From Sepiola atlantica (lineage: Eukaryota > Mollusca > Cephalopoda > Sepiida > Sepiolidae): DNA of 64,000 nt. Shown one piece after another: positions 20,431 to 31,236 of the stretch. A program made the position numbers and the translations under genes. The notes under the pieces are model-generated. The model saw only the letters and a program-made list of their open reading frames with translations, was not told the origin of the DNA and searched no databases. How positions within the stretch are numbered: position 1 is the first letter of the stretch; each line of letters starts with the position of its first letter. The stretch is taken from NCBI GenBank assembly GCA_963556195.1, contig OY744525.1, forward strand, positions 76,724,344 through 76,788,343, in the 5' to 3' direction.

Positions 20431-21425
20431 AGAGAAGAGGTATATTAACAATAAATACAGCTGAAAGTGCATGTTACATGCACAGATATCAGAGGATGTA
20501 AATGGTTCTTTTTGTTAAAATTGAGAAAAATTAATTACTTTACAAGAACAGTGTGTGTGCGTGGGTGTGTTAGTTTCTCTGTGAGAATATATGTGAGCAC
20601 CATGTGGGTGACATTGTATGGTAGCAGTCCTTGAAAGCTGATGAGCCTGGATTAACACTTAAAGCAGTTAAAGAAGGAAGGTGTGTTTTCCTTGCTGGCT
20701 GTATGGCATTCTTTCTCGTCTTCTGTTGGTAAAAAACTGTAAATAGTTTGTTTGGTTATTACTATGCTGAGTTGTCTGATTGGTCAACAAAGTTCGCTTC
20801 CATGTAATAACTCTCTGCAAAAAAAAATAGGATCAAAATATGGAGTCACTTCTACACAGTAAGAGTTATTTATTATTTAGTTATGAGTATGATAACATTT
20901 ATCATGCTTCAATATATTTAATGTGGACATCAATTTTTACCTACTTTTATTTATTGAAGAATTTTATAATGAATATTTATTTTATTCTTGTTAAGAAAAA
21001 ATTATTTCAAGAAAATGTTGTTTTTGGTGTTTAAATATGTCAAAATTAAGCCAGACTACATTGCAGACAAAATAACTGGTTAACTTATTCTAACATTAAG
21101 AGATTCAAAGAAAACTTCAAAACATGAATTCAAACAAAAGCGATAATAAAAAATAAATAAATGAATGGGTATAACGTTAGAAATTATTTTAATAGTCCAA
21201 AACGATTTAGTTTGCTTTAACTACGTATACTAGAATTTGGGTCCGTAGGTACGATAATTCTAGTTAATATCAAAAGAAAAATGCATCCATTTCCCTCCCC
21301 CCCCCCCCCGAGTCATTTATTCCATGAAGGTTTGTGACAGAGACGACACACTATAACTATGACATAAGGTTCCAACATACGGAGATGATCAAAATACAGC
21401 TATCAGGAAAGCAAATATGTAGCAA
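20431..21425. other. Gene-free stretch
   Basis: There is a short frame at 20840-21034 without recognisable motifs and a C-run at about 21294-21310. Nothing else could be supported. Confidence 0.35.
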
Positions 21426-21635
21426 AAAAAAATGCCATTTCAAACGAGTATGACAGACCAAAGAAAATGCTATTTCAAACGAGTGTGACAGACCAAAGAA
21501 AATGCTATTTCAAACGAGTGTGACAGACCAAAGAAAATGCTATTTCAAACGAGTGTGACAGACCAAAGAAAATGCTATTTCAAACGAGTGTGACAGACCA
21601 AAGAAAATGCTATTTTCAACATGTGTGACAGACCA
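21426..21635. repeat. 35-bp minisatellite, about six copies
   Basis: The unit contains ATGCTATTTCAAACGAGTG followed by TGACAGACCAAAGAAA. The middle copies are identical. The first (ATGCC, GAGTATG) and last (TTTTCAACATGTG) are diverged, a normal edge effect of unequal exchange. Translation of the array on the minus strand gives a repetitive peptide that is not a gene. Confidence 0.92.
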
Positions 21636-22799
21636 GCGGGCACACTTAGCCTCTTCCTGAAATGCATGGATACATCTAAAGACAAAAGAAGCTAACGAAA
21701 GAAAGCAATAAAAAATATGAAAACCCAAGAGTTGATGTGAAAGCTCCCCTCCAAATCTTTAACTATATTAGTGAGGTTAGGACTAAGTTATATTTTTATA
21801 TCTACATCTAAGCTCTTTTTAAGTTATTTTCTCAGTAATGTATGTTCCATTGTCATCACAGCTCAAACAATGGAAGTTGGCTCCATGCATGTCCTTTATT
21901 GTTAAAAAAAGATGATTAGTCAAGATTTGACATGTCACAACAATGATCGTCCATTTATCGCTATTTTTTTTATTTACTAATGTGTCACCACTTATCAAAG
22001 CTAAAGAACACTCGAGGACAAGGGTCATTAGATGGATAGATTGGCACTCAAATGATGATGAACATTATGAGAAGATTGAAAATACTGAATGGGATTAACA
22101 AAATCTGATTACTTATGAGGACGATTTATGACAAGTATTTGTTGACAATGGATTTGAAGACGACCATGTTGTAACTTGCAGGGAAGCAATCACATCGTAA
22201 CGTGTTTCACAGATGAGAAGTTCTTGGAAAGAAACTGTCCATGAAAATTCCTTTTGATGTAAGGCACACCGAGGAAGAAAGGAAAGTTCTTTGTAGTTGT
22301 GGTAGAAAATGAGTTTTTGCTGTGAATGTCTGAAAAGACGGAATCAGAAATTGAAGGTCAATCGACCACCTTATATAGAAATAACGATAGAGTAGAGAGT
22401 GACTAGCAACGTCTCTTCTGTTAGAAAGGGACTGTAGAGAACAGAAGATAGATCATCCCCTACTAGATTGCCAAGTTGATTTAGTTGTTTGTCAAGGTAA
22501 GAAAGGGTGGTCTGAGCAGCAGTACTTCATATTAGGATGTATCTAATTCTTACATAGGTCGAGGATTACATCAGGAGTCAGCTACTTTCTGGAATTGTTG
22601 AATGATCCAACCATTTTTCCAGTAACCTTAACAACAGATTCAATCAAGCCCACCACCACTAGTATTTATTAATGTATACACGTACACAAATTTAGTTACA
22701 TTTTTTTTACATACAAAGGCAACATGAGCAAAATTTTGTGAGCTGTTGCATCTGATAGTATCACGAGCTATCCCTCTCTACATCTGGGTTAAGTTGTAT
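21636..22799. other. Gene-free stretch, possibly an older element
   Basis: The stretch is slightly richer in G and C than average, especially 22040-22640, and leads into a LINE tail. No coding block or repeat end could be identified with confidence. Confidence 0.3.
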
Positions 22800-23262
22800 A
22801 GCAGCTGTGTCAGGAGCATTGTTATATGGCAGTGAATACTAGGCGCTCACCCTGCACTCTCTCGCTTGACTGCAGCATAATGACAGATCCATGAGTAGAT
22901 GATTCTGCAATGTGAATTCAGATCAAACCCAACACATCAAGTCAGAGGACTTGCTTAAAGCACTACATTTGCCCAGTATAGAGGTTATCCTAAGGTCAAA
23001 TCGGTTACACTGGTATGATCATGTGGAGTGTTCATCCTTCTGGATAAACTGTTGCAGAAGAAGAATGGTGTCTTAAAACGCAGGAAGATTGACAGGTCAA
23101 GAAAAACTTGGAAGCAAGTGATTAGATTAGACCGCACAGAGTGAAATTTAGAGACAGTTGACCCACTAAACCGTGTAAACTGGAGATGGAGCTTGCGTAA
23201 TTTCAGAAAACGCCTGACCCTGAACAAGGAAAAAGTGGCGTTAAATAAACAGAAGAAAAAGA
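22800..23262 (+). pseudogene. LINE 3' fragment (RT C-terminal connector)
   Basis: Decayed coding blocks can be read across three frames: a damaged LLYGSE(Y)WAL, NDRSMSRW, INVxSDQTQHIKSEDLL, LHLPSIEVILRSNRL, HVECSSFWIN, GRSRKTWKQVI and DPLNRVNWRWSLRNFRKRLT. The order YGSExW, RW, HVE, RKTW is that of RTE-like LINE C-termini. The family differs from that at 16281 because the linker words differ. It has many stops and shifts and ends just before 23263. Confidence 0.65.
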
Positions 23263-23514
23263 ACCGTGCAAATAATTTTTTTATTTTTAAAGACTTGCGA
23301 ATGAATTTTTATCTAAAAAATCAATTTTCTTAGATACTAGTTATCAACTTGAAAAGAATTCAAATAGCAAGTGTGTATAAATCCTTTATACACTTGTGTC
23401 ATCATCATCGTTGTCATCACTGTGAACCCAGGTTGTTTTTGTTTGTTGATAAACTCACTGACACCGGTCTATTTTAAACAGAGAAAAACAGTCACAGAGA
23501 TAGGTTGTTTTCGT

Positions 23515-23553
<39 letters not shown>

Positions 23554-24650
23554 ATATCACGTCTCACTACACCCGGCCATCTGTCACCATTGGGGACAGT
23601 AGTCAGATGTGTCTCCTCTGTTTGAAATCTAGCCAGGTAAGATAGCGAGAGATACCTTGCTGGAAGTTATGTCACTTCATTGACTTCCCCCTAATGTCAC
23701 TTTCTGACCCTTGACCTTTAAACTTTTCCACTCAATACAACTCTTATTATTTAACAGTAAAATATATATGAAATGTGATCTAAGAGACTGATTTTTGTGA
23801 AAATGCTTGTGTGTGTGTGTTCATACACAAATATGAAACAATAGAATCTTAAAACAAACACAAGAACAAAAAAAGAATCTAATGAAAGAAAGAAACAAAC
23901 AAAAATGTGCGATCAAAAATTGCCTCAAACTTTCAAGTTTTAAATTATCGCTTCCAGGCAACACCAGGTTTCCTTACTATGTAACATTGTAGAATTCTTC
24001 ACCTTGTTTCAATATTTACTTTCTATTGATATCAGGTAAATTTAAAGAGACAGGGAAGGCAATAGAAATATGAGAGAACAAAAGCGTGGAAAAACTAGCA
24101 GAAAATCATTAAAATTAAAAAGGAATTGTGTGGAGAAAATTGATATTGAAAAACAAGTTAATTGTATTTCTTGGGCAATTTCGCATCAATTACACAAATT
24201 ATATCCAATGTGGTAGAAAACAATGGGAAGAAACTATTAAGAATCATACAGGTGAAAGGCATACCTGCTCACACATACATACATACATACAAACACCAAT
24301 GAACATACACATATCTATTCAAACACATACACACACTAATAGACATACATACATCTATTCAAGCACACACATACACATATATACACAAACATTCACAAAA
24401 GGGAAAATGAATATTTTTATAAAAATAAAGGAAAATAAGAGAAGAGAATGAAAATAATAGAAAAAGAAAAACAAAAAATTATGTAATGTTTTTTATGTTA
24501 TTTTCTTTAAATTTATAAAACACATTATTTTAAATTGCTTAAACTTACATAATATTCGAACTTGGATATCGATATTCTAAAAACTGCTGCTTTAATAATA
24601 TGTACTCTGCCTATTCTTTTTTTTTTTTCAATCAATCAGATGTTTCTATT
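23263..24650. other. Gene-free stretch with (GA)n and ACATAC-type repeats
   Basis: (GA)n lies at about 23519-23551, and degenerate CATACA/CACATA repeats at about 24270-24390. No supported gene was found. Confidence 0.4.
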
Positions 24651-24958
24651 TTGTAAAGGTAAAGGTCGCATAGCCTGGACACGCACGAGTGTCGTTGCCG
24701 ACATCGCACACTGCCCACGGCCGTAGCGGCGGTGATTTATTAAGAATCACCGTGTCTAGGGCACAGCATATGGAAGGCGGAGCCCATCCCTCTCCTTCCG
24801 CTGCCTTGAACCTTCCCTGAGTTTTAGTCAGGTACCCATTTACTGCTGGGTGGACAGAGGGAGTTTTCAGACCCGAAAATTCGCATGCCGTGAGTGGGAT
24901 CGAACCCGGGTCGTCCAGCCCAAAGACAAGTGCTATAACCACTCGTCCACAGGCCCTC
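24651..24958 (-). mobile_element. tRNA-derived SINE, family S2, G+C-rich and well preserved
   Basis: Read on the minus strand it starts with a tRNA-like head. The A box is GTGGACGAGTGGTTATAGCA (about 24936-24955) and the B box GGGTTCGATCCCAC, an excellent match to GGTTCGANTCC. The body contains AGTAAATGGGTACCTGAC, a central-domain word seen in several widespread animal SINEs. The tail reads GTGCGATGTCGGCAACGACA and ends GGCTATGCGACC next to a TTTACC repeat. Both Pol III boxes look functional. The G+C-rich block stands out in AT-rich surroundings, which suggests recent insertion. Confidence 0.75.
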
Positions 24959-25039
24959 CCTCTATTTTGTACGAACAGACAAACTCCAAAAAACACCATA
25001 ACTTTTGAATAGTATATAGGTTGTTATTATTTGTACGCA

Positions 25040-26484
25040 CTAGGAGTTCTCACACAGGTCATCCTCAGCGATTATTCACTGATAATCACCGGTGGTGTTC
25101 CTTGGAGTCTGAGTGACAACAAGTCTCCCCAGAATTCCAGTACTCTCCACCTTTTTCAATAACTATTGCAAATGACTTTGTGTTATCACAACCGCCGCTT
25201 ACCATCGATTTCTCGCTGGCAACGATCATAGGTCTGCTCTGGAATTTGGGTAGCAATAAGCCTCCCCAGGGTCTCAGTACTCTCTGCACTCTTCCAGTGG
25301 AGGTCTGGTTAGTGCTTTCCCTCCTCGGTTATCCCATTCTCCTTGACCCTTCACAACTATTTTGTGTGGTATCAGCCGAGGCTAGTGCCATCACTTTTTT
25401 TTAAGGAGGGGGGGGGCAGTTTATGAAATTTCTTGCAGTTTCTGTTCCTTGGGTTCATGTGGTGGCGTTCTTCCTGTCGTTTTGTTTTCTTTGGTTTCCG
25501 CATTATTAGATTATCTTAAGATGTCGGATGTTTTCATCATTGCCATACTTTGTAAAGTCTTAGTGATCCCTTTGATTTCAATTTCTCTGAGTCTTTTTTC
25601 CAGGTCCTTTGGGATTGTTCCTAGTGCTCCTACAATTATTGGTATTATATTGACTTTCTTCATGCTGCATATCCCTTTCAATTCTCTAGCAAGTTTCGTG
25701 TATTTGCTTCTTTTTTCCGTCTCCTTGATCTTCACTCTGTGGTCTGCTGGAACAGCAAAATCTACGATTTGGCAGGATTTTTCCTTCTTGTTGACCATTA
25801 TGACATCCAGTCTCCTTGCTTGTTTATCTATTTGCACCTCCATATCCCAGACGATTTTGTTATTTTCGTTTTCCAGTACTGTCTCTGGTTTATATTTGTA
25901 CCATTTGTCCATATGTTCGAAATGCAGACGTTTGCATAGTTCCCAGTGTACTGCTTTCCCCACACAGTTGTGTCTGTTTTTGTAGTCATTTTTGGCTAGT
26001 TTGCTGCATTCACTTATGTGATTTACTGTTTCGTCTCTTTGTTCACATAATCTACATGTACTTTTCCTGGGTTTTATCTATTTTAGCTTTAATGCAGTTA
26101 CTCCTAATCACATTGTTCTGTGAAGCTTTCAGTAGAGGTTCTGTTTCTCTGTTCAAGTGTCCTTATCTTAGCCATGCCTAAGAATGTTGGTTGGTCTCTT
26201 CTCTGGTCATTCTTATGAAACGTCCATGTAGTTGTTTTTCTTCCCACTTTTCTTTTCTTATCTTTTTGTTTCTCGTTTTGGCGCTTCCCGTGTTGTTCAT
26301 TGAGACAGTGTCTCCTGCTGCGGTGATCAGCCTTTCTTTGTTCTGGGTTATGTATTTCTCCAGCTCTTTTTTTTTTTAGTCTTCTACAGTCTTCTATACT
26401 TACCAGTCCTCTTCCCCCTTCGTTTCTTTTCACGTAGAGTCTGTCTGTATCGTCTTTTGGGTGTAGTGCATTGTGCATAGTCAT
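25040..26484 (-). mobile_element. 3' part of an R2-like non-LTR element with its 3' UTR
   Basis: The coding part (26484-25511) is followed on the minus strand by about 470 bp of 3' UTR (25510-25040). The UTR is recognised because a second, solo copy of it lies at 56672-57030 with collinear blocks (GATAATCAC, GACAACAAG, CCAGTACTCT, GCTAGTGCCA). The upstream RT domain is absent, so this copy is 5'-truncated at about 26485. Confidence 0.7.
25511..26484 (-). pseudogene. C-terminal region of a non-LTR retrotransposon ORF
   Basis: The frame from 26484 has MTMHNALHPKDDTDRLYVKR and GGRGLVSIEDC, a conserved block after the RT of R2-like and related LINEs. After a frame change come CRLCEQRDETVNHISECSKLA, a C-x2-C...H...C metal-binding motif, HNCVGKAVHWELC, and KIVWDMEVQIDKQ. 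RRLDVIMVNKKEKSCQIVDFA follows, a PD-(D/E)xK-like strand pattern, and then PIIVGALGTIPKDLEKRLREI. The R2-like assignment is from recall of such C-termini; the RT itself is not in the window to test it. At least two frameshifts are present. Confidence 0.65.
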
Positions 26485-28206
26485 TAATTTTCTAGTCTTC
26501 TTTAGTCGAGCCTATAAATGGTCCAGAGTATCTTATTAGTGATACTACCCAGGCGTTTATTCATCATTATTATCATCATCATCATCATCATCATTCGATG
26601 ATGATGATGATGATGATATCTAAGAAATATTTTATGGTAAAAAGAAAGGAATATTTTTATATAAATAAAGAAGGAGGGGGAGGAGATGAGAAGAGAATGA
26701 AAATAGTAGAAAAACAACATGATAGAAAAGGAAGAGAAAATAAAAAATGGATGAAACAAGAGGAAGACGAAAGGGAAGAAAAGGAGAGAAGAGAAGAAAA
26801 ACTAGAGAAAAGAAAAAGAAAACGACAAAGAGAAGATGAAGACTTTCGTCTTCATCTTCTCTATGTTTTTTTTATCTTTATGAAAGTTATAAAGAAAAAG
26901 AGATGAATACAAAAGAAGAAGAAAAAGATAAGATGAAGAAGACAAAAGAAGAAGAAAAATAAATAGATGAGTGAAGAATAGAAACCAAGAGAGAAAAAGA
27001 AAAGAATAAAACAAAAGACAAAAAATGAGATGAGAAAAAAGAAAGGAAGAAGAAGAACAACAACCATCATCAGCAGGTGCCACAATGTGGCAAGAGTATA
27101 TAATTCCTCAATTATTGTTGACAGACTGCAGGTCATCTTGTTGGCCTGCTTGGTAGATAATTACATTTCTCTTTTAAATTCTAAATATTTAATTATTTAC
27201 GAAATGTTCCAACCATCTTTAAAAACAATAATAGCCCTAACAGCATTATTCTCCTTCGCACGAGGATGCAAGGTTTCGTTGTTGCGGTGAAGGTGATGAA
27301 TTTGTGGGCAGATGGGAAAAGGTTAGATAGAAGAATTTGTATTCAGGTCAAAGAAGAAAGGCAAAGTAGAAATAAAATATTAAAGAAGGAGCTTTTCTGG
27401 TTGACTTTTTTATGATCATACAAGAGATTCTCTGCCTTTTTAGAGGTGGATCCTGGCGGAAACCAAAGGAGCACATGTTCTCCCAACAATTTTCCCACAT
27501 TTTTCTCATGAAACATTTTTCAGCAGTGAAAAAAAAAATAATGTTTGGTAACTGTCTTCTCTTTATTTTTCAATTAATCATAATTTTACTGGTGCTCAAT
27601 TTGTGGAATTGCGCATTTTTTTTATGAAGATCGAACATAAACACCCAATAATACACACAAAATAACGTATTTTATATTATTGTAAGAGTATGTCCTTTTT
27701 TTTTTGTCTGACTATGTAATTTCAAAAATGAATATTGCAATGTTTTTGTTTTTTTACGCATTACAGTAAATTTATATTCTTGTGAATAATTATTAAAATA
27801 TTTCCTTGTCGGGTCGATGTCAATTCCCTATCAGTCCATTTCAATCTCTTCTACATGTATGTAAGGTTTTTGTTTTTTATTAATGAATTTATCTGGGATC
27901 ACAATTCTTTTTGTTTTCGATGGAGTTTCCTTTTTCAAATTAGAGATGAGTATATATCTGTGTGTATGTGTATATGAGTGTGTCTGTTTCGTGTTTATTT
28001 TTGTATTTGGTGAGGAGTGCACAATTTCCGCATGTTGTAGTATATTGATTACTAATTTGTTATATTTCTTTTGTATTTTGTATTTACTTATTATTATGAA
28101 AAATAAATAATTAAATTAAGGAGTTGGGCAGAAGAATACCTTATAGGTAAGTCCCCGCACCAGTTAATATTTGAAAAAATATTAAATAAAGAGGCATTTT
28201 ATTATT
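26485..28206. other. Gene-free stretch rich in (TCA)n and GAA/GAG tracts
   Basis: A (TCATCA)n-(GATGAT)n palindrome lies at 26568-26616. Purine-rich GAA/GAGAA tracts dominate 26640-27060, with a small palindrome around CTTTCGTC at about 26831-26862. Open frames here are low-complexity and unlikely to be genes. 27290-28206 shows only AT-rich DNA and a short TGTGTATG repeat. Confidence 0.5.
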
Positions 28207-28831
28207 ATCTATATATTAATACGATAGCGTGTGTGTTCGTGTGTCACGCTTCCGGTAAAAGCTCTGTGCATGCGTGCCGCACCTAAATTTTGAAAAACAT
28301 TCAACTAGCCTGCGTTTAAGAATATTTACATGTGTTTCCCTCTGGCGCAATGGTTAGCGAGGTAGTATTTTTTTACTTTGGCCCGACTGGTTTATAGTTC
28401 GATCCCAACCAACCTCTAAGATTTTTATTCTACATTTCGAGGGGAAGGAGAAGAAATAATACATTTTTTTTATCACCTGGTTAAAAACTACTTTTTTGTG
28501 TTGCTTAAAACTATTTTATGTTGGCGTTTTTAATGGCATTGTCTATTTAATTACGTTGACTGCTTAAAAAGTAGGGTATCGGCCAGTATTATTTTGTTGT
28601 TGTTTTTTTTTTTTCGAACGGATGGCATATCAACCTTTTTTAGTAGATATGCGCAGTGTCCATCGTACACGAGTTACTATTTTAAACAATTATTTCACTC
28701 TTATCCAGAAGGGGGGGGATGGCTCATAATAAAGCAAGCGTAACTTACTCACAAATAGAGGGTGCTTTGTTACATTAGGACCCGTATTGAAAACATCATT
28801 TCGTGTAATTTACACGGGTTCCGCTAGTTGT
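28207..28831 (+). mobile_element. Helitron-like non-autonomous element with an internal tRNA-like block
   Basis: The left end is A|TCTATATATTAATACGATAG. The right end has the hairpin CGTGTAA-T-TTACACG, then GGTTCCG and CTAG followed by T. TC at the start, a hairpin before CTAG at the end and an A/T insertion site match Helitron rules. Inside, 28338-28420 resembles a tRNA: TGGCGCAATGGTTAGCG (A box) and AGTTCGATCCC (B box). No replicase is present. The element ends with the same CCGCTAGT word that begins the inverted element near 49459. Confidence 0.55.
28338..28420 (+). other. tRNA-like Pol III promoter block inside the Helitron-like element
   Basis: The A box TGGCGCAATGGTTAGCG and B box GTTCGATCCC are about 45 bp apart, with TTTTTTTACTTTGG between them. 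The central T-run and lack of a plausible acceptor stem argue against a working tRNA gene. It is either a SINE head captured by the element or a relic of a SINE insertion. Confidence 0.45.
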
Positions 28832-28924
28832 TATTAAGATTGTTTCTTTAACGACGTCAATTTAGTTTCAACTGCGAAAAAGTCTTTATCTGACTTTATA
28901 CTTTGTAATTTGGATCATTCGAAC

Positions 28925-29065
28925 TACTATTCTCATCTTGATTGTTATTTTCACAATGTTGCAGCCGATGTAACCCCCGACCTTCTTTAGGTGCATCTTT
29001 TCGAACTGGGAGGTTATATTGGCCGAAACATTGTGAAAATAACAACCACTAGAATAGTAAATCCA
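28925..29065. repeat. Inverted repeat (foldback)
   Basis: The left arm TTGTTATTTTCACAATGTT and right arm AACATTGTGAAAATAACAA are perfectly complementary over about 19 bp. Weaker pairing extends outward (ACTATTCT with AGAATAGT) and inward (ACCCCCGACC with GGGAGGTTAT). The loop is about 50 bp. No gene is present. Confidence 0.75.
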
Positions 29066-29128
29066 AAAAATCATAATTATCAATGTTCATCGAAACAATT
29101 CCGAAACTGTCGAATTACACACATTTAT

Positions 29129-29298
29129 GGGTACTTCTGCAGTTTACGGGGCATGCTGAAATAATAACGTTATTATTTAGAAACCCATTCTTAACATTGG
29201 GAGGGGGGTCTTTGTTAACTATTCTGTACTGTCACCTAACAATTTAATAAACAAAAGATACCGTAAAAATTGAATTTAACTTAAACTGCAGAAGTACC
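29129..29298. mobile_element. Small MITE-like element, copy 2
   Basis: Termini GGTACTTCTGCAGTTTA (left) and TAAACTGCAGAAGTACC (right) are exact inverted copies of each other, 17 bp. The interior contains AACTATTCTGTACTGTC and AAAGATACCGTAAAAATTG, which match, inverted, the interior of 418-567. Perfect termini make this the better copy. Confidence 0.65.
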
Positions 29299-29337
29299 TA
29301 TTTATGATTTGCATTGTAGTTGGAATTTATAAAATCA

Positions 29338-29953
29338 CTGAAAGAATACCCATTCCAGGACTGATAAAATGAATTCCCCAAACAGAACAGTTTTGCATCA
29401 CTTTTATGTCCTCTTATGAAGATTAAAACTAAAATATAATTACACCGAACTTTGTCTAGAATCCTTATTCAAATTTTTCATCACAATTCATACATGATTT
29501 TGACTCTAGAAAATGTTAAACATGTAAAGCTTCAAAAGGGTCTTAAGAAATTGAAATTCAGGGAATCTTACTTAATTGGTGTGTAATGTCTATGGATCGA
29601 ATTCAAGACGAATCTGAAATATTTGAATTTTCAAATTGGAGGCTGTGCCCATATTATGCCACCTGAAATCCCTTTAAAAATACTTATAAGAAACTGAAAT
29701 TGTGGGAATATCTATTAATTGATGTCTAATACCTATTGTTAAAATTTCACAAAAATCGGAGATACTTAGATTTTCATGAAGGGCATCCATTGGCTTTCTA
29801 CCTCTTTGCATAAAACTAAATATAACCCACATTACCCACTTTTATGCCTAGCAGCTGTGTTGCAGAATTCATAATGACCGATTAATTAGTTTAGGAGTGA
29901 ATCCTGTACATACAAATATACAAACACATTTAACTTCATATAGGTGGAGATAT
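29338..29953 (-). mobile_element. Dispersed repeat family H1, copy C
   Basis: It starts GAAAGAATACCCATTCCAGG, followed by the family order GTTTTGCATCAC, TTATGTCCTC, CAGGGAATCTTAC, TGGTGTGTAATG, TTAAAATTTCACAAAAAT and CATAATGACC, and ends TTTAACTTCATATAG. The CCCATTCCAGG-ACTG start corresponds to the hairpin end of the Helitron-like model. No ORF is present. Confidence 0.6.
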
Positions 29954-30184
29954 ATATGGAGTATTTTGTAAAGTTGTCAAGGGCGACCCAAAGACTCTCT
30001 TTGGCTACCAAGATGTAGGGGAAGACACCACTTCTTTCCCAGGATTACTTATACACACGACTTTTTATTATGTCGACATAGGTGAGTGAAAAACAAATTC
30101 CTAGGCGTAATTATCGCACTGATTGTTCGCACTTAATATTAACATGTCACTTTTTTTATAATTTTTTGGGAAATTCTTTTTTAT

Positions 30185-30344
30185 ATATTGAAATATTTTC
30201 CGATAGAAAAACAAAACACCTTATAAAGAGTAAAATTGTTTTTTATCTCAAGGATTACATTTATTTCATAGCCGTAATTCTATGAAAAAAACAAAACAGT
30301 TTTACTTTTTATAAGGTCTTTTGTTGTTCTGTCAGAAAATATTT

Positions 30345-30382
<38 letters not shown>
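30185..30382. repeat. Foldback followed directly by a (TA)n array
   Basis: The left arm (30185-30245: ATATTGAAATATTTTCC, AACACCTTATAAAGAGTAAAA) and right arm (30286-30349) are inverted copies with a few mismatches. The right arm ends in ATTTCAATAT and runs straight into (TA)n at 30348-30382. The same foldback-(TA)n pairing recurs at 30749-30963. Confidence 0.7.
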
Positions 30383-30384
<2 letters not shown>

Positions 30385-30746
30385 AAATCGCTCCAGACAA
30401 GGCATAAAGCCACTTGATGTAAGGAGCTAAAAAAAAAATTACTTCAAAGTCAAAAACTAGCAAACAATAAGTGTTAGATGGATAGATTCCGACCCAGAAA
30501 ACAGCAATTCTTTTACCTTTGTCAGAAACATCGCTCATGGAATGTGAGGTCTAAAAGACAAAATAAGTTAATTTAATATAATAGATCACATAGAACCATT
30601 TATAGGAACCAGCGTATCAACATTTTTAAGTAAACAGCTTAATTATTCTAAAACGTAAGAGCTTAAATATTATTTATATTTTTTTCAGAAATTCATTCAC
30701 AGCATAAAAAATCCAGAAAACCAAATAATTTTAATCTTTTGAAAAC

Positions 30747-30748
<2 letters not shown>
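30383..30748. other. Gene-free stretch between (TA)n arrays
   Basis: AT-rich DNA without recognisable coding or repeat termini. A minus-strand frame (30538-30344) owes half its length to the (TA)n array. Confidence 0.35.
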
Positions 30749-30812
<64 letters not shown>

Positions 30813-30932
30813 GTATCATGTTGCTTTTTTTCTTTTACACTACTTGTGTTTGCCTTAGTAATACTTAAGCGAACATAAGTGTAAAAAAACATGATACATA
30901 ATATATTGTCAGAAATAAATTCCAATATTAAC

Positions 30933-30963
<31 letters not shown>
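30749..30963. repeat. (TA)n - foldback - (TA)n block
   Basis: (TA)n lies at about 30749-30808. A foldback follows (arms 30808-30855 and 30872-30904: ATTATGTATCATGTT with AACATGATACATAAT, TTTTACACT with AGTGTAAAA), then (TA)n at about 30937-30961. The foldback arms are nearly identical, so it is either young or maintained. Confidence 0.75.
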
Positions 30964-30966
<3 letters not shown>

Positions 30967-31071
30967 TGTGCAGAGTTGAATGGTTTCGATGGGAATCCGA
31001 GTAAGAAAGCTCAATGTACTTATTAACAGAGCAAGAATACATTTAAAGGAAATAAACTAAACACACATTAG

Positions 31072-31131
31072 GGCTGTCCGCATTATAAATTATTTCGACC
31101 TAGATGGGTCTCATCAGATGCGTACACAGCC
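31072..31131 (-). ncRNA. Hammerhead ribozyme motif, type I
   Basis: Read on the minus strand from 31131: GGCTGT, internal loop GTA, CGCAT (stem I 5' strand), then CTGATGA. Stem II is GACC, loop CATCTA, GGTC; GAAA follows. A short stem III (A-T-A with T-A-T around a 3-nt loop) ends in T-A. The stem I 3' strand is ATGCG, a single G, then ACAGCC, complementary to the first strand on both sides of the internal loop. Every invariant core position of a hammerhead is present and self-cleavage would fall between 31084 and 31083. A stem III this short is typical of hammerheads in Penelope-like elements and retrozymes, which act as dimers. The motif lies between (TA)n arrays. Confidence 0.7.
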
Positions 31132-31163
31132 ACATTTCGGAACTGAATCTGAACTGTTTATTT

Positions 31164-31164
<1 letters not shown>

Positions 31165-31220
<56 letters not shown>

Positions 31221-31236
31221 TGAGAGAGAGAGAGAG
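31165..31236. repeat. (TA)n followed by (GA)n
   Basis: (TA)n at about 31168-31217 passes into (GA)n to about 31237. The array separates the ribozyme-bearing segment from a SINE. Confidence 0.9.

Noticed and set aside
24266..24392. CRISPR-like array of ACATAC repeats
   Set aside because: The repeats are short, degenerate and without unique spacers; the genome is animal. It is a simple repeat.
24646..24999. 117-residue minus-strand frame as a protein gene
   Set aside because: It translates a tRNA-derived SINE in its own orientation. The G+C content and open frame come from the SINE body.
26598..27136. Several overlapping ~100-residue frames on both strands
   Set aside because: All translate a GAA/GAG purine tract or its complement, giving Lys/Glu/Arg or Phe/Ser/Leu runs. 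Low complexity, not genes.
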